Below are positions 19,552-30,363 of a stretch of DNA of 64,000 nucleotides, one piece after another; the stretch's first letter is position 1; every line of letters starts with the position of its first letter. Source of the DNA: Paraphoma chrysanthemicola (taxonomy: Eukaryota > Ascomycota > Dothideomycetes > Pleosporales > Phaeosphaeriaceae); assembly GCA_020744225.1 (NCBI GenBank), contig JAGMWG010000018.1:1178001-1242000 (forward strand). The letters are read 5' to 3'. The notes under the pieces are model-generated. The model ran no database searches and was not told where the DNA came from. It saw nothing but the letters and a program-made list of their open reading frames with translations. The translations under genes and the position numbers were made by a program.

Positions 19552-22500
19552 TCAAAGTGCAAGAACCGCCGCTGCAGCAGCCACAACCATCGCGCCCATA
19601 CCTGACTTAATCGAGCTCGATGCACCAGTGAACTCTGGTCCGCCCGTACCCGAGCCGTTGAACCTCGTCTGATACGCGCCAGTCAGCGCAACGGGACCCT
19701 TCAGCGTCTGTTGGCCAGTCGCGCCCAGGAGGGTAATGTTCTTGATGCTGACATTTGTCTTGTAGCTGAAATCGCCCGACATGCTGAAGGCGCCGTTGTT
19801 GTAGGTGAAGACAATGTTGCTGGTCGAAGTCTGGTTGATACTATCCCCATCATCGAGGTAAAGCGATCCAGTCGCCTGGTTGGTTGCATTAGGCGCAATC
19901 CAGAGAACAAAGTCCTGCTTGCGGAGCTCGGTCGTGGTGTTGGCGGACTCGGCGCGAAGAGGAAGAATCGAACCGCCGCGGATGTGCAGTGGGATCGTGT
20001 CGAAGCCAACATTTGTGAGATTGATGTACGATCCGTTGCCCTGGATACGCTCAAGGGTCCAGTAATCGTAGAATGTCTCATTAGGGAGATAGATGCTGAC
20101 GGAGGTGCTGTTCTCTTCCAGCACGGGAGAGACGAGAATATCGTCGCCGTAGAAGAATTGATGCTCAATGCCGAAAGTGTTGGTGTCTTCAGGGTAGTGG
20201 TAGAAGAGCGGATTCAGGGACGGCAGTCCGGTAACAGTTTGGCGGTGGAATGCAGTGTAGAAGTAGTCGAGGAGGCGGTAGCGGACGGCAAACACCTTAC
20301 GAGCCGCCACAGCTGTCGAGTTCCAGCGATATGGCTCCTGGGAAATCGAAGTATCGCCCGCATGGTTGCGCATAAATGGGTAGAATGCACCAAGAGTGGT
20401 CCAGCGTGCGCATAGCGTCTCGGTTGTATTTCCGGCAAACCCACAAACGTCAGGGCCAACCATGGGCAGCTGGAAGATTGAGGCGAAATTGAGGATGCCA
20501 GCGATACTAAAGCGGTACTGTTCCCAAGTGCTGACGTTGTCACCAAGCCACTTGCCAACGTACTTGCCAAGACCAACGAATGAAGAGCGAGTGATCACAA
20601 GAGGTCGGCGACCGGGGCGACGTGCTTCCATAGAAGCCCTTGATGCAATAGACATCATGGAACCCCAGAAGTTGTGTGTGTCGTAGTGATAAGTGCCATC
20701 GTAGTTCTGGATATTGGTGTCCATTGTCTTATTGCTGATCGATCCAGCATCGTTCTGAATCTGATACGCGGGATTGATGAGGTCACGACCGGGCAGACCT
20801 AGATACTCCGCGAGATCTTCGGAATTGTTGGACGCTTGACGCTTGCTTCCGAAACGCTTGATAGGACGAGCGCTGAGCTGACGAGACACAAGAGACCTCC
20901 TTGTGCTGTTAGAGCCTGGCTGGAAACCCGCAGGGAAGCCAGGGATTTGTCGTCCGTCTGCGTTTTGACGGACTGGCGGTGGCTCAGGCGGATTCTTGGA
21001 CTCAACCGAGTAAGCTGGTTTGAAGTCAATACACGCTTGAGCGGAACGCAATTCGGTACTTACCATCAGGATCTGGGCATGGAAAGTTGCAAAAGTTAGC
21101 CGGCTCATTCATATCGTTCCATAGACCATCGATATCAACGCCAGTTGCGGGGTCGAAGAACTCGAGGAATTTGTTATCCCAGTATTCCTGGGTGTTGGGA
21201 TGAAACCAGTCAGGGAACACAGTCGGACCGGGCCAGACGGCGCCCTCGAAAAATGAGCCATTAGCTCTCTTCTGGAAGACCTCGAGCTCAGCACCATCGT
21301 TGTAACCAGCATAGTCTCCTCGCCAGATAGCGGAGTTGACCATTACAATGTAGTGCTGCTGGTGCTTGTGGAGATAGTCGACCAGTTGTCGAACAAGCTC
21401 AAGCGGGTAACGTTCTGGATCCAGCGTGAAGAGACGACGGAGCTCCATGTAATCAATGTCGGTCCACATAGTCTGATCACTATTAGTAGCTGAATCCGAT
21501 CAGTTCGTGTATTTCTTTGGAGGACTTACCTCGAGTGGAATTCCCGCGATGGAGTAGTTGGCCACTACCTCAGCAACCTGCCAGACATCGCGATATCCAT
21601 ACTTGCACTGGTGAGCGCCAAATCCCCAGTATGGCATCATTGTTGGAAGACCCGACAAAGCAGAGTATTGTACGGCAACCTCCTTTGGTGATGGGCCAGA
21701 GAGAAAATACAGATCGACAACGCCACCAAGGGCATTATATTCAAGGAACGTGCCGTCAGAATCATCGATCTTGATGTCCATACCAGCAGAGCTAGCCAAG
21801 AAAACACCATGGGTGCCATTCTCTCCTCGGTGGTCTACGTACACTGGATGTGAGCCGTACAAATTCGATCCGGTTGGTGTACCATAGGCATCACGATTCC
21901 AGAACTTATCTAAAATTAGCAGGAATTCAATTCGAGTGTAACGACAATTCACTCACTGTTCTAGTGTAGTTGGTAGTGTTGAGCTGGAATGGATCCGTGG
22001 ATTCACCCAGTCCGAAGAGCGAGGGCGAGTCGGGCAGACTCGTTCTCAGACGGAGGTACTGATCTTCAAACACAAATGCTGCAGCTGAAGTGTTGAAGAG
22101 CGTCTCATTGTTCTCCTTGCGAGAGACAGCAAACGTGAAGGGGTTATTGGTCCACGAGAAAGCCAGCTCCGAGCTTTCGGCTGTGGCATCATTGTCGTCG
22201 GAAGGCCTTGGCCAAACTGACTCCTGAAGCTGATAGACTTTCTCTGCTTGATCATATATCTTGACGTGAAGCCGTTGCTCTATGCGCTGTTAGCATGTAT
22301 TGCTTGCAATTGCTGTCGTAAATTTGTGACACACCATTTTGGTACTCGACGAGCAGTCTCAAATTCGTCAGATCTTCGCCATAGACATTGCATGCGTTCC
22401 CTGCGAGTGCGAGGTCGGCTGTGATGGTGGAGCCACTAGCTTGAACATTGCTGGCGGTGTAACCCGGGCAATCATCCGGTGACGAACTTTGGCGTTTGGC

Positions 22501-22560
22501 CAACGACGAGGTCAACACGGGGAGTGCTGACCCAAGAAGAACGAGTGCTTTGGAGATCAT
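19552..22560 (-). CDS. Secreted GH31 alpha-glucosidase, probably GPI-anchored
   Basis: This enzyme hydrolyses alpha-glucosidic bonds of maltose and starch fragments outside the cell. Five minus-strand exons are 22335-22560, 21957-22279, 21530-21904, 21064-21472 and 19552-21014, joined by four introns of 49-57 nt, giving 931 residues. A signal peptide opens the protein (MISKALVLLGSALPVLTSS). The GH31 core has WTDIDYM, the nucleophile Asp428 in DGLWNDMNEPANF and the acid/base Asp603 in KWLGDN. Between them sits an extra Pro/basic segment (about 450-512). Beta-sheet domains follow. The C-terminus ends in a Ser-rich stretch and a hydrophobic Ala/Val tail (GAMVVAAAAAVLAL), as in GPI-anchor signals. 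Many N-glycosylation sites (NxS/T) are visible. The gene appears intact. Confidence 0.95.
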
Positions 22561-23557
22561 GGTGTCTGATAACCGTCGACCTGTCCGTCGGAATTTGAGC
22601 AGAGTACCACGCCCTTCTTATACACGACTGAAATTTGTCGTCTCTGCCGGCGACCGGGTCGTGAGCAAAGTCCAAGCAAGCATTGCCTGCGCGGATCCTG
22701 CTTTCTTGCCATTAACAGGCTACCAGATGCTCTACATCTGCATCCAAGCCTTGCTCCCCGCTCCCGTCGTCATCAATGAAGTAAGCGCGGGCAGGCATTT
22801 TCCTTGGCTTGGCAATCACCCAGCCGACGAACGGTTGTATTGCGGGGCCTCGTGCGGGTCAGAATGCTTGCACAACCGGAGATCTGCCCGCTTGGAGGAC
22901 AAGAACAACGCTAGAAACGCGGAGGTTGGAAGACTGGGGAAGTTGCGGAGAAGCGCGTGGTTATGTGCACGGCACAAGGAGATCATGTGCGTAACGGGCG
23001 TTGCGTGGGGACGGTGATTCGTTGCATGTCGGACCTTGTTGGTTTTATTCATTGGTTGACTATCGGGCCGCGTTCTTCGAGCTTCCGCTGCGACGAACGT
23101 CAAATTTCCAAGACTTCGAACGAAGAGCAAAAGAAAATGAAAGCTTATCACAGTGCGTGGATAGATACGCCACGATGGAAAGAGGCTACGAGTGATGTCT
23201 CGGCTCAGCCGTTCTGTGAGTTCATCCGTCCTTGGCGTTATTTGGCATCTTTTGGGACCATTCGCTGAAATTAAAGCTGCGAGACCTTGGGGCGCAGTCT
23301 ATCGTCATTGAGAATAAACAAGAGAGAGTCTTGTCGCTGGAATCTGGGGGTAACTGTACTGGAGACATCAGACAAGAAGGTTCGGGTCTCGTGAGACCCT
23401 GGAGGTGTCTGGTTCGAGGTTGTGTACCTTAGCCACCTACGAACTGGCAGAAGCCATCTCAGATCAGTAAAATCGCAAGCGCTACCAATAAGATATGCTA
23501 TCCGTACTTGAGGCTGGTTTTATTATCGGACGATCATTCTGATACGTAGCTTTCCTG
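22561..23557. other. Intergenic, no gene seen
   Basis: This 1-kb stretch separates two minus-strand genes and should include the alpha-glucosidase promoter. Plus-strand frames at 22496-23017 and 22957-23268 have no domain and look like chance. Confidence 0.5.
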
Positions 23558-25127
23558 CTAACCCCAGTGTCGAGAAGCATAATGAAGCATGATGCCTACG
23601 CTTATGCTGCCGATTACGCCGAAAATTGAGGCAATGGCGATGAAGCTATAGAGTCCAATCTTTTCAATGACAGAGGTAGCGCGTGCGATCTTGTTTGACT
23701 CAACCTCCTCAATACCCGTTTGCTTGTCCAAATGAGGCACATACTTGAAGTCGTACTTGTAACCTCCATTCAATGTATCCGTGCCTTCAACAATGTACGC
23801 CCAGAAGAGAGCGCGATATTGCTGGAAAAGTGTCAGTACGGATTTCGAGTAAATCGCGAGGGTTGATAGGAACTCACTTCCACCATCCACCGGTCTAATG
23901 CAGGAATGGAGCGGCCCACGTATGTGGCCAACATTAAAAGCCAGCATTGCCCGAGGATGACTGCTTTCCAGTACAGACCGGGTTTCGAAAGACCAATTTC
24001 ATCGCAGATTTGGTCGCCGTTGATGTGTCGAGTTCCAGCTATGAAGAACTCTTTGGGTGCGTAAAGAGGTGAGACTCCATCTAACGCGCTCAATAAGTTC
24101 TGAGCAAGTGCCCGCGAGTTCTTTGATGGCGCCATGCACGCATACATCAACGACTCCATGGCTCCGTGGGCCTTTGCTGGCGTTTCGAGAATATGATATG
24201 GAGTACCAAGGATGTATCCCACCCATCTCCACAGCGCAATGTAATCTAGTGCCTCTTGGTGGCGGACGTAAATGCCTTGACGAGGGAGCGTGCGCCAGAC
24301 AAGATTCGTCGAGAACGCGCAGACGGATTGCATCGAGTCAAGCTCATTGATTGGAACGCCGAATTTTCCCGTGTCGAAATAGCTTGCGCGCTGAGATTGC
24401 AATTTGAGAATGCGGTTGCGGACGGAAGCATGAAGAAGGCGAACCCTAACGGCAGAGGCGAAACCCTCTCCGCCAGGCTTCACACTGTCGAGCGATCTGG
24501 TAACTTGTAGCATGAGCTGGAATGTCTCGAACAGGCGATGCTTTGCTAGCTTGACTGAATGACCACCCGTCCTGACCAGGGTTTCTGCTGGACGATACGA
24601 GGAACCCTAGAAGTAGGCACGGATAGTCAGCAATTGAATGATAAGGATGCATACAAGAACAAGACATGGGGTCTTGAGCGTACAGTAGTTGCTAAAAGCT
24701 CCTGAAACGCAAAGCCAGCAATGGCTCCGGGTGCGTATCGGTAGAACACTTCCTGCCCACGCTTGATTTGGTCCCAGTCGACCCACGACGGAACAGTGTT
24801 GACCTCTTCCCACAGAGTCTGCATTATGGGGTCGTTCGTATGGTGGTCTCGTAACAATTCGTATGTGTCACGGTAGGGCTGTACATTTTCGGAGGTCGAC
24901 TTTGTGTACCAGCCAACGCGAGGAGGCGGTGGTGGAAACAATGCATCCAAAGCTGTAAGTGCTTCTGAGCCAACAACATCATACTTGAATTGCAAAGGTA
25001 GAAGTTCATCGGGCGTCATGTGGTTCTCTGTGACTAGAAATTTGTAGCCATATGTATTCAGCATGGTAGGTCTGGAGTGCTCCTTGACATCGACGTGCTC
25101 AACCTTGGAGCTCGTAGGCTGAGACAT
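23558..25127 (-). CDS. MpaB-type (DUF2236) oxygenase-like membrane protein
   Basis: Three exons, 24684-25127, 23878-24606 and 23558-23821 (introns 77 and 56 nt), give 478 residues. The start at ATG 25127 (MSQPTSSK) was chosen; an in-frame upstream ATG at 25193 would add 22 residues. The middle part has the DUF2236 pattern of the ER-bound oxygenase MpaB and latex-clearing proteins: GQEVFYRYAPGAIAGF, then a His-rich turn and the motif RVRLLHASVR. The last exon ends in a hydrophobic segment (YSFIAIASIFGVIGSISVGI) that could anchor it in a membrane. MpaB cleaves a farnesyl chain in mycophenolic acid synthesis, but no biosynthetic cluster surrounds this gene, so the substrate is unknown. Heme ligation was not established. 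Confidence 0.82.
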
Positions 25128-25889
25128 AATGATAGGAGAAATAGTAGAAACAGAGCTGGAAGATAGATAGTGAGAATCGAAATTCGGTTTCAAAGACAGG
25201 GGGACTCCAGTATGTATTTCCTTCCATTGTAGGCTATATATTCGAAAATCACACCCACATGACCTTCAATCAGGGTGAGGAAGTCGTAGTCGCAAGCTGG
25301 TGGTGACATGTGGAGTATTGAGCGTGGTGTGCCAAGGACAAAGGAGACTAGCTGACACCGAAAGTGCTGACTGTAAGAAAGTACACTCATCAATTCCAAC
25401 ACGACGGCCAAGACTCAACTAACGGAACAGCGTCACGGCAGCTGCAGGGATTAGCGTGGCGACGCAACAAATATGCATGTACGATCCTAGGGAAAAGATT
25501 GCAGGATTGCCGGATCAAGTGCTGAAACACAGCCATCGTATCGGGAAGGGGTCTATTATCTCGCAGTCGAAACTTGTCCAGATTTTCATGAAGCGAAATG
25601 CCCGGAACTCGACTGGCCGATAGCAGAAATGAGCCCAGCGAAGCTGGGCATTCGACCCCTGCGTGTTACATCTCCCCAGCGAGCTTTGCATCGAAGAGTA
25701 TCTTGATATGGCCATGCACAACAACAGTCATTTTCTTGGGGCGATGTGATTTGAACCTGTGGATCTAACCTACTCGGGTGCGTTCGCTCGTCCTTGCCTG
25801 TGCCCGATTTGATCATCACCCCACGGTCGACAAAACACACCTGAACTGTTCGCTGTCACATGCAACCATCTCAAACCTTGACATAACTG
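25128..25889. other. Intergenic, no gene seen
   Basis: This lies between the oxygenase and the bZIP gene, both on the minus strand. Frames at 25515-25840 show no recognisable features. Confidence 0.5.
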
Positions 25890-27665
25890 TCATATTGTTA
25901 GTATACCCAATAAAGTCCCGCGAGGATCATCATTACCTGATGCACAGTCCATGTAAGGATGCTTGCTTGCGAATTCCCTGCTCAGCTTCCAATGCGTCAC
26001 ATCGAACACGCGGAATGACGAAAGCGCAGTTGTGAGTGACCGCTCGCCCAATTGTGACAGACCCTGCAACGACTGGCTTGCACCACTGGCAAAAGTCACC
26101 GCGCTGTCAAGCTGTGGGTCTTCTCGTGCCGAAAGCCAACCAGCGATCTCTTTGAACAAGACATCCTCTATTGATTTCGTGTCATCGCTCTCGACAGATG
26201 TCGATTTGGGCGGATCGACCTGCAAATAGATCCACGACGGATCGTGTAACATCGACTGCTTACCGTTGAGCATCTTCACACCCTCTATTTGTGGCAGAAG
26301 ATGATCAAAGAGAAGATCGTGTATGTTGACCGCGATTCCGAACTCAGGTAGTTCAACAACTGTGTTCAGTACAATCTCGCGGCACATGGCGTCCAAGTCA
26401 AGGTACCGAACGTGTCGAACCAATTGGTCACGTATTGATGGCCAGTTGATGAAATCAATCACCACGGGGTAGCTTGAGTCGCTACACTGTAGCTGTGTAG
26501 GTCGAAACGGCTCAGGAATGGCCAGCAAATCATTTCGGCACTGCGAAATGCGCCAGCGCATGATGTACTCCAGATACACGGCAAACATCTGCAAAGGATA
26601 GTCACCATTGCTGTTCGAAAGGAAGGTAGCAGGAAAACCACTGACGGTCGGGTATATATACGTTCCTAGTCCTGCGCGTGCTGCAAGGACTTGAACGGCT
26701 GTCGATGCTACCTTTGTGATGAGGCTTTCCCTTTCAGTCGCACCTACAAGACCATCGACTAGCCAACGATCAAGGTGCACTGTAAATCTTCTTGCTGCTT
26801 TTATAACATGTTGTGCAAAATTGGCTGCACTATCTATGGCTTTGGGGCGGTCTGCCATCGGTAACGGTGGGTAGGGTTGTTGAACCAATGGAGTGGTACT
26901 GGTCAGTGACTTATAACTAAGGTCATGCGAGGCGATTTCTAGTGTTCCAAATTCTTCCATTGGAGAAGAATGCGATACAGCTGGCAACGCGCAATGGGAT
27001 GGTCGAAGAACATTCTGCACCACGGCGGTGATATCTGGCTCGAGGTCGAAGTTCATGTTGATCAGGTCCTCGAAATAATTAGGTGGTCGACCCTCAATTG
27101 GTTCGCTGGAGGGTCTGTAATCATTGCTTTGTTCTGTAGGAGCTGGGAATGATTCAAACGTCGTACCGATCTCCGGGGGCGGCGTGGCCGACGCAGCGAT
27201 CTCAGGAGGTGTCGGCGCATGCTCAGACCTTGCAGATGGACTTGGGCTGCGCTCTACGTAATGTTCATTAGGGTCATACGCGAAAGTAGTGCAGGCGGTG
27301 CGGAGACAACACATACCAGGAGAGCAAACTACTTGGTCTGCTAGGTTGAGCAGTCGACGGCGTATTGAAGTGAGATTGTCTCTCAAACGACGATTCTCTT
27401 CCATCAAGTCAGTGTGTGCTTTGAGCAGTCGCGAATACCTGCTCTGCTCGTCGTCGGCCTCGCTATTGACCTTGACGGCATCAATGAATGACTCCATAGT
27501 TCGCATGTATGCCTGCTGCTTCTGTCTATGCTCTCTCTGAGATATTCGATTTTGCTTTCTTCTCTTCTCTGCACTCTCTTGTGTCGTTTCCACGTCTGCA
27601 ACACATTTGCTCTTATCCTTGCCTGCTTCTGGCGGACCGCGCTTGCGCTTCTTTTTAGGATCCAT
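25890..27665 (-). CDS. bZIP transcription factor with DUF3425 domain
   Basis: A nuclear, DNA-binding regulator. The N-terminus begins MDPKKKRKR, resembling a nuclear localisation signal. A basic region follows (about residues 32-55: RRKQNRISQREHRQKQ), then a leucine-type helix. A 63-nt in-frame intron, 27254-27316 (donor GTATGT, branch CCTAAT, acceptor GTAG), should be removed; without splicing it would add 21 odd residues rich in Cys. The mature protein is then about 570 residues. The C-terminal half carries the DUF3425 region with SIRDQLVRHVRYLDLD, EIVLNTVVELPEFG and the closing WKLSREFASKHPYM. This class often regulates stress response or secondary metabolism in filamentous fungi. Direct targets cannot be told from sequence. 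It is transcribed divergently from prp19. Confidence 0.9.
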   Translation of the reverse strand: MDPKKKRKRGPPEAGKDKSKCVADVETTQESAEKRRKQNRISQREHRQKQQAYMRTMESFIDAVKVNSEADDEQSRYSRLLKAHTDLMEENRRLRDNLTSIRRRLLNLADQVVCSPGMCCLRTACTTFAYDPNEHYVERSPSPSARSEHAPTPPEIAASATPPPEIGTTFESFPAPTEQSNDYRPSSEPIEGRPPNYFEDLINMNFDLEPDITAVVQNVLRPSHCALPAVSHSSPMEEFGTLEIASHDLSYKSLTSTTPLVQQPYPPLPMADRPKAIDSAANFAQHVIKAARRFTVHLDRWLVDGLVGATERESLITKVASTAVQVLAARAGLGTYIYPTVSGFPATFLSNSNGDYPLQMFAVYLEYIMRWRISQCRNDLLAIPEPFRPTQLQCSDSSYPVVIDFINWPSIRDQLVRHVRYLDLDAMCREIVLNTVVELPEFGIAVNIHDLLFDHLLPQIEGVKMLNGKQSMLHDPSWIYLQVDPPKSTSVESDDTKSIEDVLFKEIAGWLSAREDPQLDSAVTFASGASQSLQGLSQLGERSLTTALSSFRVFDVTHWKLSREFASKHPYMDCASGNDDPRGTLLGILTI

Positions 27666-28293
27666 CTAGCCACAAGTCTAGGTGAGGCGAGGTTAGTGGC
27701 AGGGCGCAAGGTAGACGAAGCTGCTGACGGGAGTTTGACGTGAATATGCCAGGCTTCAAGAAGTCTTCAAACAGGTCTTATGATAAGCCAGGTAGCCTCG
27801 GTACACGTCATCCGTGCACTTCCCCCTGCCTCGTACACTCTGCCCCTTAGCTCCTCTAGGGGTTCAATAAGGCAGTCCACGTAGTCCTAGCGCTGCATCG
27901 CGAAGAACTAAATCAAACGAAAGCGCAAGTCAACGAAAAACCCAAGACATCATTTTGATGAGGAGTCAACCATGTCGTGACCTAGGTGTACCCACAGAGC
28001 CACGGACATGTTGTACGACCCGAGCCTATTGCGATAGTGTCTCGAGACGTGATGTAAGGAGACACCATGTTCTGAATAAAATGGCTAAACACAAACATTT
28101 GCAAAAGTCGGCAGCAGAAAAGCATGTGTCGCAAATTCATGGTGTCGAGGTACTCCGATACAAGCAGCAATGCGCATGTGAACGCACGGTGCACATGTCA
28201 GTCTAAGCGCGACATGAAGCCCGGAACTGTTTTTTGGTTTTGATAGAGCCAACACCAGCACATCAAACAGTAACATCGAACAACCACACCACC
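27666..28293. other. Divergent promoter region, bZIP and prp19
   Basis: Both genes start from this 630-base stretch. No coding frame is convincing. Confidence 0.45.
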
Positions 28294-29762
28294 ATGCTTT
28301 GCGCTATTTCCGGCGAAGCTCCACGGGAACCTGTCGCCTCGCGAAAAAGCGGCAATGTCTTCGAGAAGCGCCTAATCGAGGCACACATCGCCGAAAACCA
28401 CACCGACCCTGTCACGGGCGAAGATCTCGCGGTCGAGGACTTGATCGAGCTCAAGTCACCCCAGGTCGTCACACCGCGTGCGCCCAACTTCACCTCGATA
28501 CCGGCGCTACTCAGCGCATTCCAGAACGAGTGGGATGCCATTGTGCTAGAGACACACACGCTCAAGCAGCAGCTGGCGCAAACGCGACAGGAGCTTAGCA
28601 CAGCCCTCTACCAGAACGATGCCGCCACACGGGTAATTGCGCGATTATCGCGTGAGCGCGACGAGGCTCGCGAGGCGCTTTCAAACGTCACTATCAGTGG
28701 CGGCGCGGCCAACGGCGACGCCATGCAGGTCGACGGGCAGGCTCTGCCTGAGGACCTGGTTGCAAAGATCGACGAGACACAAGCACAGTATGTATCCGCG
28801 TTATGACAATTACTTCACCAGCTGACAGCATTAGACTATTCGCGACGCGCCGGAAGCGACCCATCCCCGACGGATGGGTCACAGGCGAAGAGCTGTCTAC
28901 CTTCGACACGGCATCCTCGAGCGAGCCCCTCTACCCAGGCAGCAGCGAAGTAGTCCTCAACGAGTCGGGCGACCTGGCCTTGTTTGGAGGAGCAGACGGT
29001 GTTGCGGGCGTTTACTCGCTCTCACAGCAGAAGGTGGTCCAGGCGCTCAAGGCAGGCAGTGCGGTCACGGCTGCGGCGTGGTGGGGAGACCGCGCAGTTG
29101 TGGGCACGGCGGCAGGACACGTCAAGATATTTGAGAACGGCAGTGAAATCGCACAGGTTGGCGCACATGCAGGATCCGTCACGTCCATTTCCGTGCACCC
29201 CAGCGGCGCTGTGCTCGCATCTGGCGGCGCCGACAAGCGCTTTGCATTCTACGACCTCTCTACCTTCAAGACTGTCTCGCAAGTCTACACCGAAGCCGAC
29301 GTCAGCTGCTGCTCATTCCACGTGGACGGTCTCCTCTTCTTCGTGGGCAGCTCCGATGGCAAGATCCGCATTTACGATGTCAAGACAGGCAACAGCATGG
29401 TTGAGCTTGAGACTGGCGCTTCAGTCAAGGCGATAGCGTTCAACGAGAACGGCACATGGTTTGCGGTCGTACAAGCTGGCTCCAGCAATGTCTCGGTCTG
29501 GGACATCAGGAAGCAGAATGTCGTCAAGGTCCTCGACGTTGGCAGCGCGGTCGAGAGCGCCGAGTGGGACTATACCGGCCAATTCCTCGCGGCGGCAGGG
29601 ACCGGCAGCGTGGCGGTACATCAATATACCAAGGCATCCAAGAGCTGGTCTGAGCCCGTGCGGAAGGCGGTGCCAGCGAAGGACGTTGCGTGGGGTGCGA
29701 GCGCCCATCAACTGGTTGCCTTGACACCAGAGGGCGGACTGAGCGTATTGAGTGCATCGTAG
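28294..29762 (+). CDS. prp19: Pre-mRNA-processing factor 19, U-box E3 ligase
   Basis: Scaffold and ubiquitin ligase of the NineTeen complex, needed for spliceosome activation and linked to DNA repair. Exons 28294-28787 and 28835-29762, split by a 47-nt intron, give 473 residues. The U-box lies at residues 1-65, with MLCAISGE, FEKRLIEAHI and DPVTGEDL. A coiled coil (about 75-135, TLKQQLAQTRQELST) forms the tetramer. A linker follows, with LFATRRKRPIPDGW near the splice joint. Seven WD40-type repeats fill the rest; visible GH-like and WD-like ends include SVHPSGAVLASGGADK, VGSSDGKIRIYDV and VSVWDI. The last repeats are complete. The gene looks intact and the start is the first ATG in a good context. 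Confidence 0.97.
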
Positions 29763-30363
29763 TATGGTAGCACAAGGGGGCAAGACGAAACATCAGAACA
29801 AGGCGCAGGACCTGTGTCGATGGAGTTGAGGAAGTCCAGAGTCGCATTGCGCATCACTTGAAAAAGCAATCTGGGACTAGCTTGGACAAAAGCACATGGC
29901 GTTTGGCTTGAGTTGGGACACAGTCCTCCGCAAGGCCTTAAAGAGGGGCATTTGAATCTATAGCGCTGGTGTATAATACATTGAGAATTGTCCTGAAAGG
30001 GGCGTGCAAACTCACGATACATGTTCCGAGGGTCCACTTTGGCAATGTCACGACTGCAAATTTGATGCAGGAAGCCCAACGCGTGATGTAAATGCTCCGA
30101 ATGGAGCCAAGTAGCATAGTCGTGTAGTACAGGGATCTTTTCTTGTTCGCTCGAGGTGAAGTTGTGTTTGTCATTGTCGTCGTTGCCGCTCGATCTCCAA
30201 GCGCTCCGATCACCGCCACCACCCGCGTTTCGCCAACCTCACGACACGAGCACTCCACCACCTCAACCCTCGGGGATGCGCCTGCCCGCCAACGGCCTGC
30301 CCTTTCTCTGCGCCCACTGTCTGGCTTCTCCCCCGCTGCAACCAGAGCAGATCGCCCTCCGGC
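29763..30363. other. Intergenic, promoter of the RING gene
   Basis: Both neighbours are on the plus strand. The open frame from 30143 reaches the RING protein, but the start at 30364 with a spliced first exon is a better model. No RNA gene was seen. Confidence 0.45.

Noticed and set aside
23380..23440. tRNA-like GGTTCGAGG T-loop motif
   Set aside because: The flanking bases do not form T, anticodon or acceptor stems.
24246..24510. Opposite-strand frames within the MpaB-like gene
   Set aside because: They are shadow frames inside an exon with clear conserved motifs on the minus strand.
30143..30363. Upstream open frame joined to the RING gene
   Set aside because: The spliced start at 30364 gives a better first exon; the longer frame is Pro/Ala/Arg-rich and probably untranslated.
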